Below are positions 42,891 to 50,952 of a stretch of DNA of 64,000 bases, piece by piece. The DNA is from JBPYFK01 sp051984675. Lineage in GTDB: Bacteria; Actinomycetota; Actinomycetes; Mycobacteriales; Pseudonocardiaceae. Made by a program: the position numbers and the translations under genes. The stretch is taken from assembly GCA_051984675.1 (NCBI GenBank), contig JBPYFK010000008.1, positions 62,001 through 126,000 of the forward strand. The letters run 5' to 3'. Each line of letters opens with the position of its first letter. Positions within the stretch are counted from its first letter, which is position 1. The notes under the pieces are model-generated. The model worked only from the letters and a program-made list of their open reading frames with translations, had not been told where the DNA came from and searched no databases.

Positions 42891-43439
42891 TCACATCTGG
42901 TGTAGGGCTCGGAAGACCTGCTCGGTGTAGTGTTCCAGCCGCTGCGCGCAGTGCTTGAGCCGGCGTTCGGCGTCAGCAGCCGACGCGGCTTCGAACACGT
43001 CCCGCGCCTTCAGCTCGCGATACCAGCGCCGCAGCCGCTCCAGGCTCTGCTCTTCCTCCTCCAGCTCGGCCATGGTCAGCTTGCGGTTGCGTAGTTCCCT
43101 GTCGATCTCCGCGTCGTACTTGTCGCAGTCGGCGAGGAACTCCGTCCACTCCTCCTGCCGCTCGGCGGTGAACAGCGCTTCGAGCCGCTGCTCGTCAGCC
43201 TCGCCGCGCCCCGAGGCGTGCAGCACGACGACCTCGCCCTCGCCGCGTTCGACGAGTTCGATGGCACGGGCCACCCCGCCCTCGAAGGCGGGCACATCCG
43301 GTATCGCCCAAGTTCCCTGGCCCAACGAGAGCGCCCCGATCCGGCGCAACTCTCGCCACACCGCGACCCGATGCCGGGAAGGCTCCGCAGCCAGCCGCAC
43401 CACCAACACCAGCCACCGAGCTGGCTCGTGGTTAGTCAC
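42891..43439 (-). CDS. ChrB N-terminal domain protein
   Basis: A 182-aa protein matching the N-terminal domain of chromate-resistance regulator ChrB: WLVLVVRLAAEPSRHRVAVW, RELRRIGALSLGQGTWAIPD and VVVLHASGRGEADEQRLEAL. A long charged helix follows (MAELEEEEQSLERLRRWY). The C-terminal ChrB domain and a ChrA transporter are absent. The GTG at 43437-43439 is used; TACATT lies just upstream and could be the -10 box of a leaderless message. An in-frame GTG at 43469 is the alternative. It leads a probable operon with uppP and the MFS gene. A role in chromate resistance is not supported by context. Confidence 0.82.
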   Translation of the reverse strand: MTNHEPARWLVLVVRLAAEPSRHRVAVWRELRRIGALSLGQGTWAIPDVPAFEGGVARAIELVERGEGEVVVLHASGRGEADEQRLEALFTAERQEEWTEFLADCDKYDAEIDRELRNRKLTMAELEEEEQSLERLRRWYRELKARDVFEAASAADAERRLKHCAQRLEHYTEQVFRALHQM

Positions 43440-43515
43440 ACGGGGCAATGTATCAGCCGTTACATGCACCCGACCCGGCTGGAAGCCTCCGCTGCCACAC
43501 CGGTGCGAGACCGGG

Positions 43516-45444
43516 TCAGAGCTTGACGGGGTAGTGCGGTTCGGGGACCTCGGGGGAGAGCCGGCCCTCGATGAAGATGCCGTGCCAGAGCATGAACACC
43601 AGCAGTGCCCACAACCGCCGGCTGTGGTCGAGCACGCCGGAGCGGTGCTCCTCCAGCAACTGGAGCACCGCCTGCTTGTTCAGCAGGGCATCGGTCTGCG
43701 AGTGCTGGATGATCGACCGCGCCCAGTCGTGCAGCTCGTCCTTCAGCCAGTGCCGGATCGGGACCGGGAAGCCGAGCTTGCGGCGGTTGAGCACGTGCGG
43801 TGGCACGACCTGGGCCAGCGCCTGCCGCAGGGCGTACTTGGTGGTCTCCTTGGTGATCTTCTGCTCCAGCGGGATGGTGCTGGCTACCCGGAACACCTCG
43901 GGGTCCAGGAACGGAACCCGAAGCTCCAGCGAGTTGGCCATGGTCACCTTGTCCGCCTTGACCAGGATGTCGCCGCGCAGCCAGGTGAACAGGTCCACGT
44001 GCTGCATCCGGGTCACCGGGTCCCAGCCCGCCGACATCCGGTACGGCTCGGCGGTGACGTCGGTGTGGGACACGCGCGGGTCGAAGTTGCGCAGCACCGT
44101 GCGCAGCTGGTCGTCGCGGAAGATCCGCGCGTTGCCGTAGTAGCGCTGCTCCAGGCTCAACGAGCCCCGGCGCAGCAGGTCCTTGCCGCGAACACCTTCG
44201 GGAATCGCGGTGGACACCCGGCCCATGGCCTTGCGCATCGCACCCGGCACCCGCTCGAAGGGCGCCAGCGACAGCGGCTCGCGGTAGATCGTGTAGCCGC
44301 CGAAGAGCTCATCCGCGCCCTCACCGGACAGCACGACCTTGACATGCTGGCGGGCCTCCCGCGCGATGAACCACAGCGGCACCAGCGCCGGGTCCGCCAC
44401 CGGGTCATCCAGGTACCAGATGATCAGCGGCAGTGTGTCCATCATCTCCTGCGGGGACACCGTGCGGATGACGTGCTTGACCCCGATGGCCGCAGCCGAC
44501 TCCGCGGCGACGTCCACCTCCGAGTAGCCCTGGCGCTCGAACCCGGTCGTGAAGGTGATCAGGTTCGGGTTGTGCTCCTTGGCGAGCGCGGCGATGGCAG
44601 TGGAGTCGATGCCGCCGGACAGGAACGCCCCCACCGTCACGTCCGCGCGCATGTGCTTGGCGACCGAGTCGCGCATCACGTTGACGATGTCGTTGTGCAG
44701 GCGCTGCGCGTCCCCGTCGGTGTTCGCCGGGCGGGAGTTGAAGTTCGGCGAGAAGTAGCGCTCGGTGACCAGCTCCCCGCCCGGGGCCACCGTGAAGGAC
44801 ATGCCCGACTCGATCCGCCGGACCGAGCGGTGCAGCGACTCGGGCTCCGGTACGTACTGCAGCACCAGGTAGTGCTGGAGGGCCTTGCGGTCCAGGTCCT
44901 CGGCGAAGCCCAACGTGTTCGCCAGGTTCAGCAGGCTCTTCTTCTCGCTCGCGAACGCCACGCCGTTCGGTCCGACCGCGTAGAACAGCGGCTTGATGCC
45001 GAACGGGTCACGGGCGCCGAAGACGACTCCACGCTGGCTGTCCCAGATCAGGAACGCGAACATGCCACGCAGCCGGCCCACCATCGACGTCCCGAGGTAG
45101 TGGTACGCGGCGACGATGACCTCGCCGTCCCCGTCGGTCTCAAACCGTGCCCCGAACCGGTCAATGAGTTCGGCGCGCAGCTCCAGGTAGTTGTAGATCT
45201 CGCCGTTGAACAGCATCGTGTACCGGTCGGGCTCGTCCGGCGGCCCCCAGACCAGTGGCTGGTGCGAGTGCTCGATGTCGATGATGGACAGGCGGTTGAA
45301 GCCGAACACGACCTCGCCGCCCTGCCACGTCTGACTCTCGTCCGGTCCCCGGTGCCGCTGGCACGCCAAGGCGCTGGCCACCGCGTTCGTCGCGTTCCTG
45401 GCGTTGGCTTCGGTGGGACAAACCAGTCCAAGTAGGCCGCACAC
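43516..45444 (-). CDS. asnB: Asparagine synthase, glutamine-hydrolysing
   Basis: A 642-aa class B asparagine synthetase. Cys2 (MCGLLGLV) is the glutaminase nucleophile, with FGFNRLSIIDIEHSHQPL and MLFNGEIYNYLELR in the N-terminal domain. The C-terminal synthetase has the ATP-pyrophosphatase loop GAFLSGGIDSTAIAALA, then KVVLSGEGADELFGGY. It starts with GTG. In M. tuberculosis asnB (Rv2201) also lies between adoK and ctaC. Some homologues amidate cell-wall or other substrates, but the family and place here favour ordinary asparagine synthesis. Confidence 0.96.
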   Translation of the reverse strand: MCGLLGLVCPTEANARNATNAVASALACQRHRGPDESQTWQGGEVVFGFNRLSIIDIEHSHQPLVWGPPDEPDRYTMLFNGEIYNYLELRAELIDRFGARFETDGDGEVIVAAYHYLGTSMVGRLRGMFAFLIWDSQRGVVFGARDPFGIKPLFYAVGPNGVAFASEKKSLLNLANTLGFAEDLDRKALQHYLVLQYVPEPESLHRSVRRIESGMSFTVAPGGELVTERYFSPNFNSRPANTDGDAQRLHNDIVNVMRDSVAKHMRADVTVGAFLSGGIDSTAIAALAKEHNPNLITFTTGFERQGYSEVDVAAESAAAIGVKHVIRTVSPQEMMDTLPLIIWYLDDPVADPALVPLWFIAREARQHVKVVLSGEGADELFGGYTIYREPLSLAPFERVPGAMRKAMGRVSTAIPEGVRGKDLLRRGSLSLEQRYYGNARIFRDDQLRTVLRNFDPRVSHTDVTAEPYRMSAGWDPVTRMQHVDLFTWLRGDILVKADKVTMANSLELRVPFLDPEVFRVASTIPLEQKITKETTKYALRQALAQVVPPHVLNRRKLGFPVPIRHWLKDELHDWARSIIQHSQTDALLNKQAVLQLLEEHRSGVLDHSRRLWALLVFMLWHGIFIEGRLSPEVPEPHYPVKL

Positions 45445-45766
45445 GCGTCTCGCGCACCTCTCATCTCGGCGTCGTTGGCGTCAGTATGCCGGCTGGTCCC
45501 GCGCACGACCGGCCACGGGGGTGTTCGGAACGGACCGTAGCCGCCCCGGCTCGGCGAGCACACCGAGTGTGACCAATCGTGATCTGCTCGCACACTCGGT
45601 GGATCGGGGCTCACCCGGCATCGGTAGGCAGGCCAACCCCGGAGCAGTATCGCGGCTACAGCTGGGCTAGGCTCACCCGAGCATTCCGGCGGCGGATCGC
45701 GCTCGACACCGAGTGCCGATCGGTTCCGCCGCGTCGGTGAGTTTGGCAGCGAGGAGGCGTCGCGCA
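45445..45766. other. Divergent intergenic region asnB / ctaC
   Basis: 322 bp between divergent genes. It holds an 11-bp perfect inverted repeat (listed separately), a third CACCGAGTG at 45707-45715, a TAGGCT (45668-45673) that could be a -10 box for ctaC, and GAGGAGG (45751-45757) as its ribosome binding site. Confidence 0.6.
45561..45601. promoter_or_regulatory. Inverted repeat, candidate operator between asnB and ctaC
   Basis: CACCGAGTGTG (45561-45571) and CACACTCGGTG (45591-45601) form a perfect 11-bp inverted repeat with a 19-base spacer, about 117 bp upstream of asnB and 165 bp upstream of ctaC. It may be a regulator site or a hairpin. Confidence 0.6.
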
Positions 45767-46732
45767 GTGGGCCTGAAGGAGGGGACCCGAGTGCCACGGC
45801 TGGTCAAGGTCAGTGGGCTGATCGGCCTGGTTGGCGTCGCGGCCACGGGCTGTACGAAGGATCAAGTCCTGGGTTTTGGCTGGCCGCAGGGTGTGACCCC
45901 GCAGGCGGAGTCGATGCGAACCCTGTGGACGTGGGCGGTGATCGCGGCACTGGCCGTCGGCGTGATCGTCTGGGGGCTGATCCTCTGGGCGGTGGCGTTC
46001 CACCGCAAGAAGGGTGAGGAGCTGCCGCGCCAGTTCCAGTACAACCTTCCCCTGGAGATCGTCTACACGGTCATCCCGTTCGTGATGGTCGTGGTGCTGT
46101 TCTACTTCACGGCCACCACTGAGAACTACGTCGACGCCAAGTCGGACGAGCATCCGGGTGCTCGGGTCGACGTGGTCGCGTTCCAGTGGAACTGGGAGTT
46201 CAAGTACGACGCCTACCGGGACGCCAGCGGGCGCACCGTGCCGGCGACCGGAGCGGACGGCCTGCCGGTCAGCACGGTCGGCAGCAGCGACGAGGTTCCG
46301 CTGCTGGTGCTGCCGACCGGTTCCACAGTCGAGTACCACCTGCTGTCGAAGGATGTCATCCACTCGTTCTGGGTGCCGGCGTTCAACTTCAAGCGGGACG
46401 TGTTCCCGTACCCGGACAAGAACAACCAGGACAGCGTCTTCCAGAACACCATCGACCGGGAAGGCGCGTTCGTCGGCCGGTGCGCGGAGCTGTGTGGCAC
46501 GTACCACTCGATGATGAACTTCGAGGTGCGCGCCCTCTCGCCGGACAAGTTCGAGCACTACATGGACCTGCGCAGGGCGATCAACCCGGCAACCGGCCAC
46601 CCGTTCACGGCTGCCGAGGCCCTCAGTGCCATGAACTGCGGCGAGTTGTGCACGCCGCACTCCGTGACCACCTATCCGTTCAACACCAAGCGCGACACGG
46701 GCGTGCCGTCCGAGCGCGGCAGCAACGGTTGA
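45767..46732 (+). CDS. ctaC: Cytochrome c oxidase subunit II
   Basis: CuA-carrying subunit of the aa3 oxidase (321 aa). A lipoprotein-like signal (LIGLVGVAATGCTKD) suggests a lipid anchor. Two transmembrane helices follow, and then the CuA cupredoxin domain with FQWNWEFKYD, the His in DVIHSFWVPAF and the CuA loop CAELCGTYHSMM. The GTG at 45767 has GAGGAGG nine bases upstream. A GTG at 45791 is also preceded by AAGGAGGGG and would remove eight residues, so the start is not fully settled. First of the ctaC-ctaF pair; subunit I (ctaD) is not in this window. Confidence 0.95.
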   Translation: MGLKEGTRVPRLVKVSGLIGLVGVAATGCTKDQVLGFGWPQGVTPQAESMRTLWTWAVIAALAVGVIVWGLILWAVAFHRKKGEELPRQFQYNLPLEIVYTVIPFVMVVVLFYFTATTENYVDAKSDEHPGARVDVVAFQWNWEFKYDAYRDASGRTVPATGADGLPVSTVGSSDEVPLLVLPTGSTVEYHLLSKDVIHSFWVPAFNFKRDVFPYPDKNNQDSVFQNTIDREGAFVGRCAELCGTYHSMMNFEVRALSPDKFEHYMDLRRAINPATGHPFTAAEALSAMNCGELCTPHSVTTYPFNTKRDTGVPSERGSNG

Positions 46733-46766
46733 GGCGCGCCGGGCGCGGCTTGAGAGCGAGGACGCT

Positions 46767-47165
46767 ATGAAGGTCGAAGCGAGGATCTTCAACACCATTA
46801 CCTTCTTCTTCTTCATCTCGGCGATCGTCTACGGTGTCTGGTCCAAGGAACCGGTGGGGACGGTGGCGTTGATCCTGGTCGGCGGCCTGTCGCTGCTGAT
46901 CGGGAGCTACTTCCAGTTCGTCGCACGCCGGATCGAGCCCCGCCCGGAGGACAACCCGGAAGCGGAGATCAGCGACGGCGCCGGGGAGATGGGCTTCTTC
47001 AGCCCGGGCAGTTACTGGCCGGTCGGGCTGGCGGCGGCGGCCGGTTTCGGCGGCCTGGCGTTCGCCTTCTTCCACGTCTGGATGATCGTGCTGGCCGTGG
47101 GCTTCATCCTGATCATGGTCGCGGGCCTGGTGTTCGAGTACCACACCGGACCGGGTCACGAGTGA
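46767..47165 (+). CDS. ctaF: Cytochrome c oxidase polypeptide 4 (actinobacterial type)
   Basis: A 132-aa membrane subunit of the actinobacterial aa3 oxidase. Four hydrophobic helices occur in pairs: MKVEARIFNTITFFFFISAI with VALILVGGLSLLIGSYFQFV, then PVGLAAAAGFGGLAFAFFHV with IVLAVGFILIMVAGLVFEYH. The conserved FFSPGSYWP lies between the pairs. It follows ctaC by 34 bp, the usual order, and ends at a strong terminator. Confidence 0.95.
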   Translation: MKVEARIFNTITFFFFISAIVYGVWSKEPVGTVALILVGGLSLLIGSYFQFVARRIEPRPEDNPEAEISDGAGEMGFFSPGSYWPVGLAAAAGFGGLAFAFFHVWMIVLAVGFILIMVAGLVFEYHTGPGHE

Positions 47166-47182
47166 GCTGAGGATCTTCAGCG

Positions 47183-47219
47183 ACAACGCCCCTTCAACCG
47201 CTGGTTGGAGGGGCGTTGT
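47183..47219 (+). terminator. Terminator after ctaC-ctaF
   Basis: 17-bp stem with a single G-U mismatch (47183-47199 with 47203-47219, arms ACAACGCCCCTTCAACC) and a three-base loop, 18 bp past the ctaF stop. Confidence 0.92.
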
Positions 47220-47282
47220 GCTGAGCACCGGCTGTGCGTGCTTCTACGATCACAGTGACGACGTCCCAAACTGGAGGTAACC

Positions 47283-47570
47283 GTGATCACGGCGATCGTG
47301 CTGATTCAGACCGCGGCGGATCGGCTCACCGAGGCGGCGCAGGAGATCGCGGACCTGGAAGGCGTCGCCGAGGTGTACTCGTGCGCCGGTGACGTGGATC
47401 TCATCGCGATCCTGCGGGTCAGCGACCACGAGCAGATCGCGGACATCGTGCCGGGGCGGATCAACAAGGTGCCGGGGGTGCTGGACACCGACACGCACAT
47501 CGCGTTCCGGTCGTACTCCCGGCGGGACACCGAGGCGGCCTTCTCCATCGGCCTGGAATCCGGCGACTGA
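47283..47570 (+). CDS. Stand-alone Lrp/AsnC ligand-binding (RAM) domain protein
   Basis: A 95-aa protein consisting only of the regulator-of-amino-acid-metabolism domain found C-terminally in Lrp/AsnC regulators: MITAIVLIQTAADRLTEAAQ, LEGVAEVYSCAGDVDLIAIL and GVLDTDTHIAFRSY. No helix-turn-helix is present. Such proteins form rings and may sense amino acids or modulate full-length Lrp proteins. The GTG at 47283 has GGAGG five bases upstream. It stands next to trpD (convergent), which may be coincidental. Confidence 0.9.
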   Translation: MITAIVLIQTAADRLTEAAQEIADLEGVAEVYSCAGDVDLIAILRVSDHEQIADIVPGRINKVPGVLDTDTHIAFRSYSRRDTEAAFSIGLESGD

Positions 47571-47584
47571 GTCCAGCAGAGGTC

Positions 47585-47608
47585 CCTCCGGCAGGCCCTG
47601 ACCGGAGG
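47585..47608. terminator. Hairpin between the RAM-domain gene and trpD
   Basis: CCTCCGG / CCGGAGG with a ten-base loop, between two convergent genes. Confidence 0.6.
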
Positions 47609-47633
47609 TTTCCGTGACCGCCGGGAAAACGGC

Positions 47634-48692
47634 TTACTGGGCGAGTTGCGACCGCAGGTCGCTGGACCGCTTTGCCCAGCGTGCGAGGAGATCCGCCGCG
47701 GCGCCGGAGTCGACGGCGCCCGCTACCCGGTCCCTGCCCTCGCTGAGCTGCGCGTGCAGGTCCTCAGCCGGCCCCTCGTACGCGACCAGCGCGCCGGCGG
47801 CGTTGATGAGCGCGGCATCGCGAACGGGGCCGCGCTCACCCGCCAGGAACCGCCGGATGGCTGCGGCGTTGACGTCTGGTCCACCGCCCCGCAGCGATTC
47901 CGGTGTGGTCACTGGCACGCCGATGGCCGTCGGATCGATGCGCTCCTGGCGCACCTGGCCGTCGCGCACCACCCATGCCTTGGTGGTCGTTGTGGTGGTG
48001 ATCTCGTCGAGACCATCATCACCACTGACCACCAGCACCGAGTGGCCCCGGGCGGCGAACACCTCGGCCAGCACCGGTGCCATGCGGGAATCGGCGCAGC
48101 CGATGAGCCCGGCCGAAGGCTGGGCCGGGTTGGTCAGCGGTCCCAGGAAGTTGAAGGCGGTGGGGATGCCCAGCTCCCGGCGTGGACCGGACGTGTGCCG
48201 GTATGCCGGGTGGAACTTGGCCGCGAAGCAGAACCCGACGCCCAGCTCGGTCACCGAGGCGCGCACGCCCTCCGGCGGCAGGTCGATGGCGACGCCGAGG
48301 GTTTCCAGGACATCGGCGGTCCCGCACTTCGACGAAGCCGCGCGGTTGCCGTGTTTGACCACCGGGACGCCGGCCGCCGCGACCGCGATCGACGCCATCG
48401 TCGAGATGTTGACCGTGCCCGACCGGTCACCTCCCGTGCCGACGACGTCCACCGCGCGGCCGGGGATCTCCAGCCGCTGCGAGTGCGCCAGCATGGCGTC
48501 CGCCATACCGCGTATCTCGGCGGCCGTTTCCCTCTTGGCCTTGAGGGCGATGGCGAACCCGGCGATCTGAGCCGGCGTCGCCTCGCCGGCCATCACCAGG
48601 TCCATCGCCCACGCCGTGTCCTCGGCGGAGAGGTCCCTGCCGGCCACCAGATTGCCCAGCAGGGCGGCCCAACTTCCGGCCATGGTTCCCAC
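47634..48692 (-). CDS. trpD: Anthranilate phosphoribosyltransferase
   Basis: Second enzyme of tryptophan synthesis (352 aa), joining anthranilate and PRPP. It has the PRPP-binding DVVGTGGDRSGTVNISTMAS, VVKHGNRAASSKCGTADVLE, the anthranilate-side HPAYRHTSGPRRELGIPTAFN and the acidic DDGLDEIT motif that binds Mg. It follows the receiver-like gene by 45 bp on the same strand. No other trp gene is nearby, as in M. tuberculosis (Rv2192c), where it is also beside ctaE-qcrCAB. Confidence 0.97.
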   Translation of the reverse strand: MGTMAGSWAALLGNLVAGRDLSAEDTAWAMDLVMAGEATPAQIAGFAIALKAKRETAAEIRGMADAMLAHSQRLEIPGRAVDVVGTGGDRSGTVNISTMASIAVAAAGVPVVKHGNRAASSKCGTADVLETLGVAIDLPPEGVRASVTELGVGFCFAAKFHPAYRHTSGPRRELGIPTAFNFLGPLTNPAQPSAGLIGCADSRMAPVLAEVFAARGHSVLVVSGDDGLDEITTTTTTKAWVVRDGQVRQERIDPTAIGVPVTTPESLRGGGPDVNAAAIRRFLAGERGPVRDAALINAAGALVAYEGPAEDLHAQLSEGRDRVAGAVDSGAAADLLARWAKRSSDLRSQLAQ

Positions 48693-48737
48693 GCGATCTC
48701 CGTTCAGCGCACCGGCCAGCCCGGCCAGCCGGCGGTG

Positions 48738-49145
48738 TCAGCGAGCGGTGGCGGCTGGCCGCGCTCGCAGGACTTCGGCCACCGTTTCGGCCGCCGACAG
48801 CGGGTCCAGCGGGTGCACCAGCACCGCGTCCGCCTGGGACCAGGTTGCCAGCCAGCGGTCGTCCTTCCGCCGCACGGTCACCACGATCGGCGGGCAGCCG
48901 GTGATCTCGTTCTTGAGCTGCCGGGACACACCCATGCCGCCGGTCGGCTGCGCCTCACCGTCGAGAATCGCCAGGTCGACGCCTCCGCCGTCCACCTCGG
49001 CGAGCACGTCGGCCACGCTGCCGGCCTCGATGTAGTGAACCCGACCGAGGTCCGGCGCCGGTCGGCGGCCGACCGCTGTGATGATCGCCTCACGGACATC
49101 GGGCCGATGGCTGAACACGAGAACGTTCGTGGTCGCTGTGCTCAT
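48738..49145 (-). CDS. Atypical receiver-like (CheY-fold) protein
   Basis: A 135-aa single-domain protein with a response-regulator-like fold: TNVLVFSHRPDVREAI, VADVLAEVDGGGVDLAILDG and PPIVVTVRRKDDRWLATW. The Asp in AILDGEAQ sits where the phosphoacceptor would be. The acidic pair after strand 1 is missing (FSHRP) and the conserved Lys-Pro is replaced by HPLDP, so phosphorylation is unlikely. No output domain is attached. The ATG at 49143-49145 follows GAGGAGGAG. It lies upstream of trpD on the same strand, probably in one operon. The role is unknown. Confidence 0.8.
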   Translation of the reverse strand: MSTATTNVLVFSHRPDVREAIITAVGRRPAPDLGRVHYIEAGSVADVLAEVDGGGVDLAILDGEAQPTGGMGVSRQLKNEITGCPPIVVTVRRKDDRWLATWSQADAVLVHPLDPLSAAETVAEVLRARPAATAR

Positions 49146-49488
49146 CAGCTCCTCCTCTGCGGGGGTGGGGCGGACCCGGTGGAACGAGACCCGGTGAACC
49201 CGAACCTGTGATACCGAACATTGCCCAGAATCCACTCGGATGCTATCGGCCCGGCGCGCCGCGGAGTAGGGGACCGCGATCAACATGCGTGCCGACCAGG
49301 TGTGGACCCCGCTGGCCGCCCCTTCCCAGAGATCGGGAAATCCGAGGTCATCGACGGTTTCCGGGGAGGGGTGCCGAGCTGGGGTCCCACGCGACCGGTC
49401 GTTCACCGTCAGTTACACAATCGTGCGAATCCGGTATCGGGCGGACCCGCGCGGGCAGGCGGAAAACCTGCAAGACATAATGCGTCGC
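49146..49488. other. Divergent intergenic region, receiver gene / ctaE
   Basis: 343 bp. A 15-bp duplication ACCCGGTGGAACGAG / ACCCGGTGAACC (49174-49200) lies upstream of the receiver gene. CATAAT (49476-49481) seven bases before the ctaE GTG is a good -10 box. No RNA element was recognised; a frame running through from 49285 lacks coding character upstream of ctaE. Confidence 0.5.
49476..49488 (+). promoter_or_regulatory. Leaderless promoter (-10) of ctaE-qcrCAB
   Basis: CATAAT (49476-49481), then seven bases, then the GTG at 49489. The ATG at 49480 would fall inside the box, which supports the GTG start and a leaderless message. Confidence 0.55.
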
Positions 49489-50091
49489 GTGACAACGGCA
49501 GCGCCCTCCATCAGTCAACGCGTGCACTCGCTGAACCGGCCGAACATGGTCAGCGTGGGCACCATCGTGTGGTTGTCCAGCGAGCTGATGTTCTTCGCTG
49601 GCCTCTTCGCCATGTTCTTCACGGTGAAGGCGCAGAACGTGGGCGAGTGGCCACCACCGCCAGCGCATCTCGACATCCCCTACGCCCTGCCCTTCACGAT
49701 CATCCTGGTGGCGTCCTCGTTCACCTGCCAGTGGGGCGTGTTCGCAGCGGAGCGCGGCGACGTGTACGGGTTGCGCCGCTGGTACACGATCACGCTGCTG
49801 ATGGGGACGATCTTCGTGCTCGGCCAGGCGGGTGAGTACTACCAGCTGGTCAACTTCCACGACACGACGATCTCCTCGTCCGCCTTCGGCACGGTCTTCT
49901 ACCTGACCACCGGGTTCCACGGTCTGCACGTGATCGGCGGGCTGCTCGCGTTCATCTTCCTGATGGCGCGGACGAAGCTCAGCAAGTTCACTCCGTCCCA
50001 GGCCGTAGCGGCGATCGTGGTGTCGTACTACTGGCACTTCGTGGACATCGTGTGGATCGGGCTGTTCGCCTGCATCTACCTCGTCCCCTAG
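49489..50091 (+). CDS. ctaE: Cytochrome c oxidase subunit III
   Basis: A 200-aa five-helix membrane subunit of the aa3 oxidase, which supports proton uptake and enzyme stability. Typical segments are NMVSVGTIVWLSSELMFFAG, SFTCQWGVFAAERGD, VLGQAGEYYQLV, FYLTTGFHGLHVIGGLLAF and SYYWHFVDIVWIGLFACIYL. The GTG at 49489 gives the usual VTTAAPSISQRVHSLNRPN start. First gene of the ctaE-qcrC-qcrA-qcrB operon, the actinobacterial arrangement that couples the bc1 complex to the oxidase. Confidence 0.96.
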   Translation: MTTAAPSISQRVHSLNRPNMVSVGTIVWLSSELMFFAGLFAMFFTVKAQNVGEWPPPPAHLDIPYALPFTIILVASSFTCQWGVFAAERGDVYGLRRWYTITLLMGTIFVLGQAGEYYQLVNFHDTTISSSAFGTVFYLTTGFHGLHVIGGLLAFIFLMARTKLSKFTPSQAVAAIVVSYYWHFVDIVWIGLFACIYLVP

Positions 50092-50145
50092 CGCGACGTT
50101 GCCGCCGCTGAACTCCCGTACCTGACAGCAAGGGTTGCCGCACTC

Positions 50146-50952
50146 ATGACCACCAACACAAAACGGAACCGGGCCGGCTCGAAGCTGCGCCGCCGGCTTT
50201 CCGGTGTGCTGGCGCTGGGCATCGCCCTGGTAGGCGCCGGCGGGCTCTACACCTTCCTGCTGCCCCAGCCGCAGACGGCGCACGCCGACACGAACACGGC
50301 GTTGATCCGGCAGGGTGAGCAGCTCTACAACAACGCCTGCATCACCTGTCACGGCGCGAACCTGCAGGGTGTGCAGGACCGCGGGCCGTCGCTGGTCGGA
50401 GTGGGCTCGGCCGCGGTGCACTTCCAGGTCTCCAGTGGCCGGATGCCGATGGTCCGTCAGGAAGCCCAGGCCGAGCGCAAGCCGCCGAAGTTCACCCCGG
50501 AGCAGATCGACGCGCTGGAGGCCTACGTCCAGGCCTACGGCGGCGGCCCGGAGGCCCCGGAGGCCGCTGGCGCGGCCCTGCGCGGCCCCGACTCGGCGCG
50601 CGGCGGCGAGCTGTTCCGGCTCAACTGCGCGTCCTGCCACAACTTCACCGGGCGCGGGATCGCGATGTCGCAGGGGAAGTTCGCGCCGAACCTCAAGGAC
50701 GCCAGCGAGCAGCAGATCTACGAGGCGATGCTCACCGGCCCGCAGAACATGCCGAAGTTCTCGGACCGGCAGCTGACTCCTGAGGAGAAGAAGGACATCG
50801 TCGCCTACATCAAGTCGGTCACCGACGGCAACAACAACCCGGGCGGCAATGATCTGGGCGGGTACGGCCCGGGGCCGGAGACGGTGATCGCGTGGGTGGT
50901 CGGTCTCGGTGCGTTGATCGGGATCACGCTGTGGATCGGAGCCAGGGCATGA
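50146..50952 (+). CDS. qcrC: Diheme cytochrome c subunit of the cytochrome bcc complex
   Basis: Membrane-anchored cytochrome c (268 aa) that passes electrons directly from the Rieske centre to CuA, replacing a soluble cytochrome c. It has an N-terminal anchor (SGVLALGIALVGAGGLYTFL), two c-type heme sites (NACITCHG and NCASCHNF), an axial Met region near MPMVRQEA and a second one near PQNMPKFSD, and a C-terminal helix (VIAWVVGLGALIGITLWIG). Its stop codon overlaps the qcrA start (ATGA). Confidence 0.97.
   Translation: MTTNTKRNRAGSKLRRRLSGVLALGIALVGAGGLYTFLLPQPQTAHADTNTALIRQGEQLYNNACITCHGANLQGVQDRGPSLVGVGSAAVHFQVSSGRMPMVRQEAQAERKPPKFTPEQIDALEAYVQAYGGGPEAPEAAGAALRGPDSARGGELFRLNCASCHNFTGRGIAMSQGKFAPNLKDASEQQIYEAMLTGPQNMPKFSDRQLTPEEKKDIVAYIKSVTDGNNNPGGNDLGGYGPGPETVIAWVVGLGALIGITLWIGARA

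Noticed and set aside
42955..45435. 826-aa open frame antisense to the ChrB_N and asnB genes
   Set aside because: Runs across two real minus-strand genes and their spacer, with no recognisable domain; a shadow of biased third positions.
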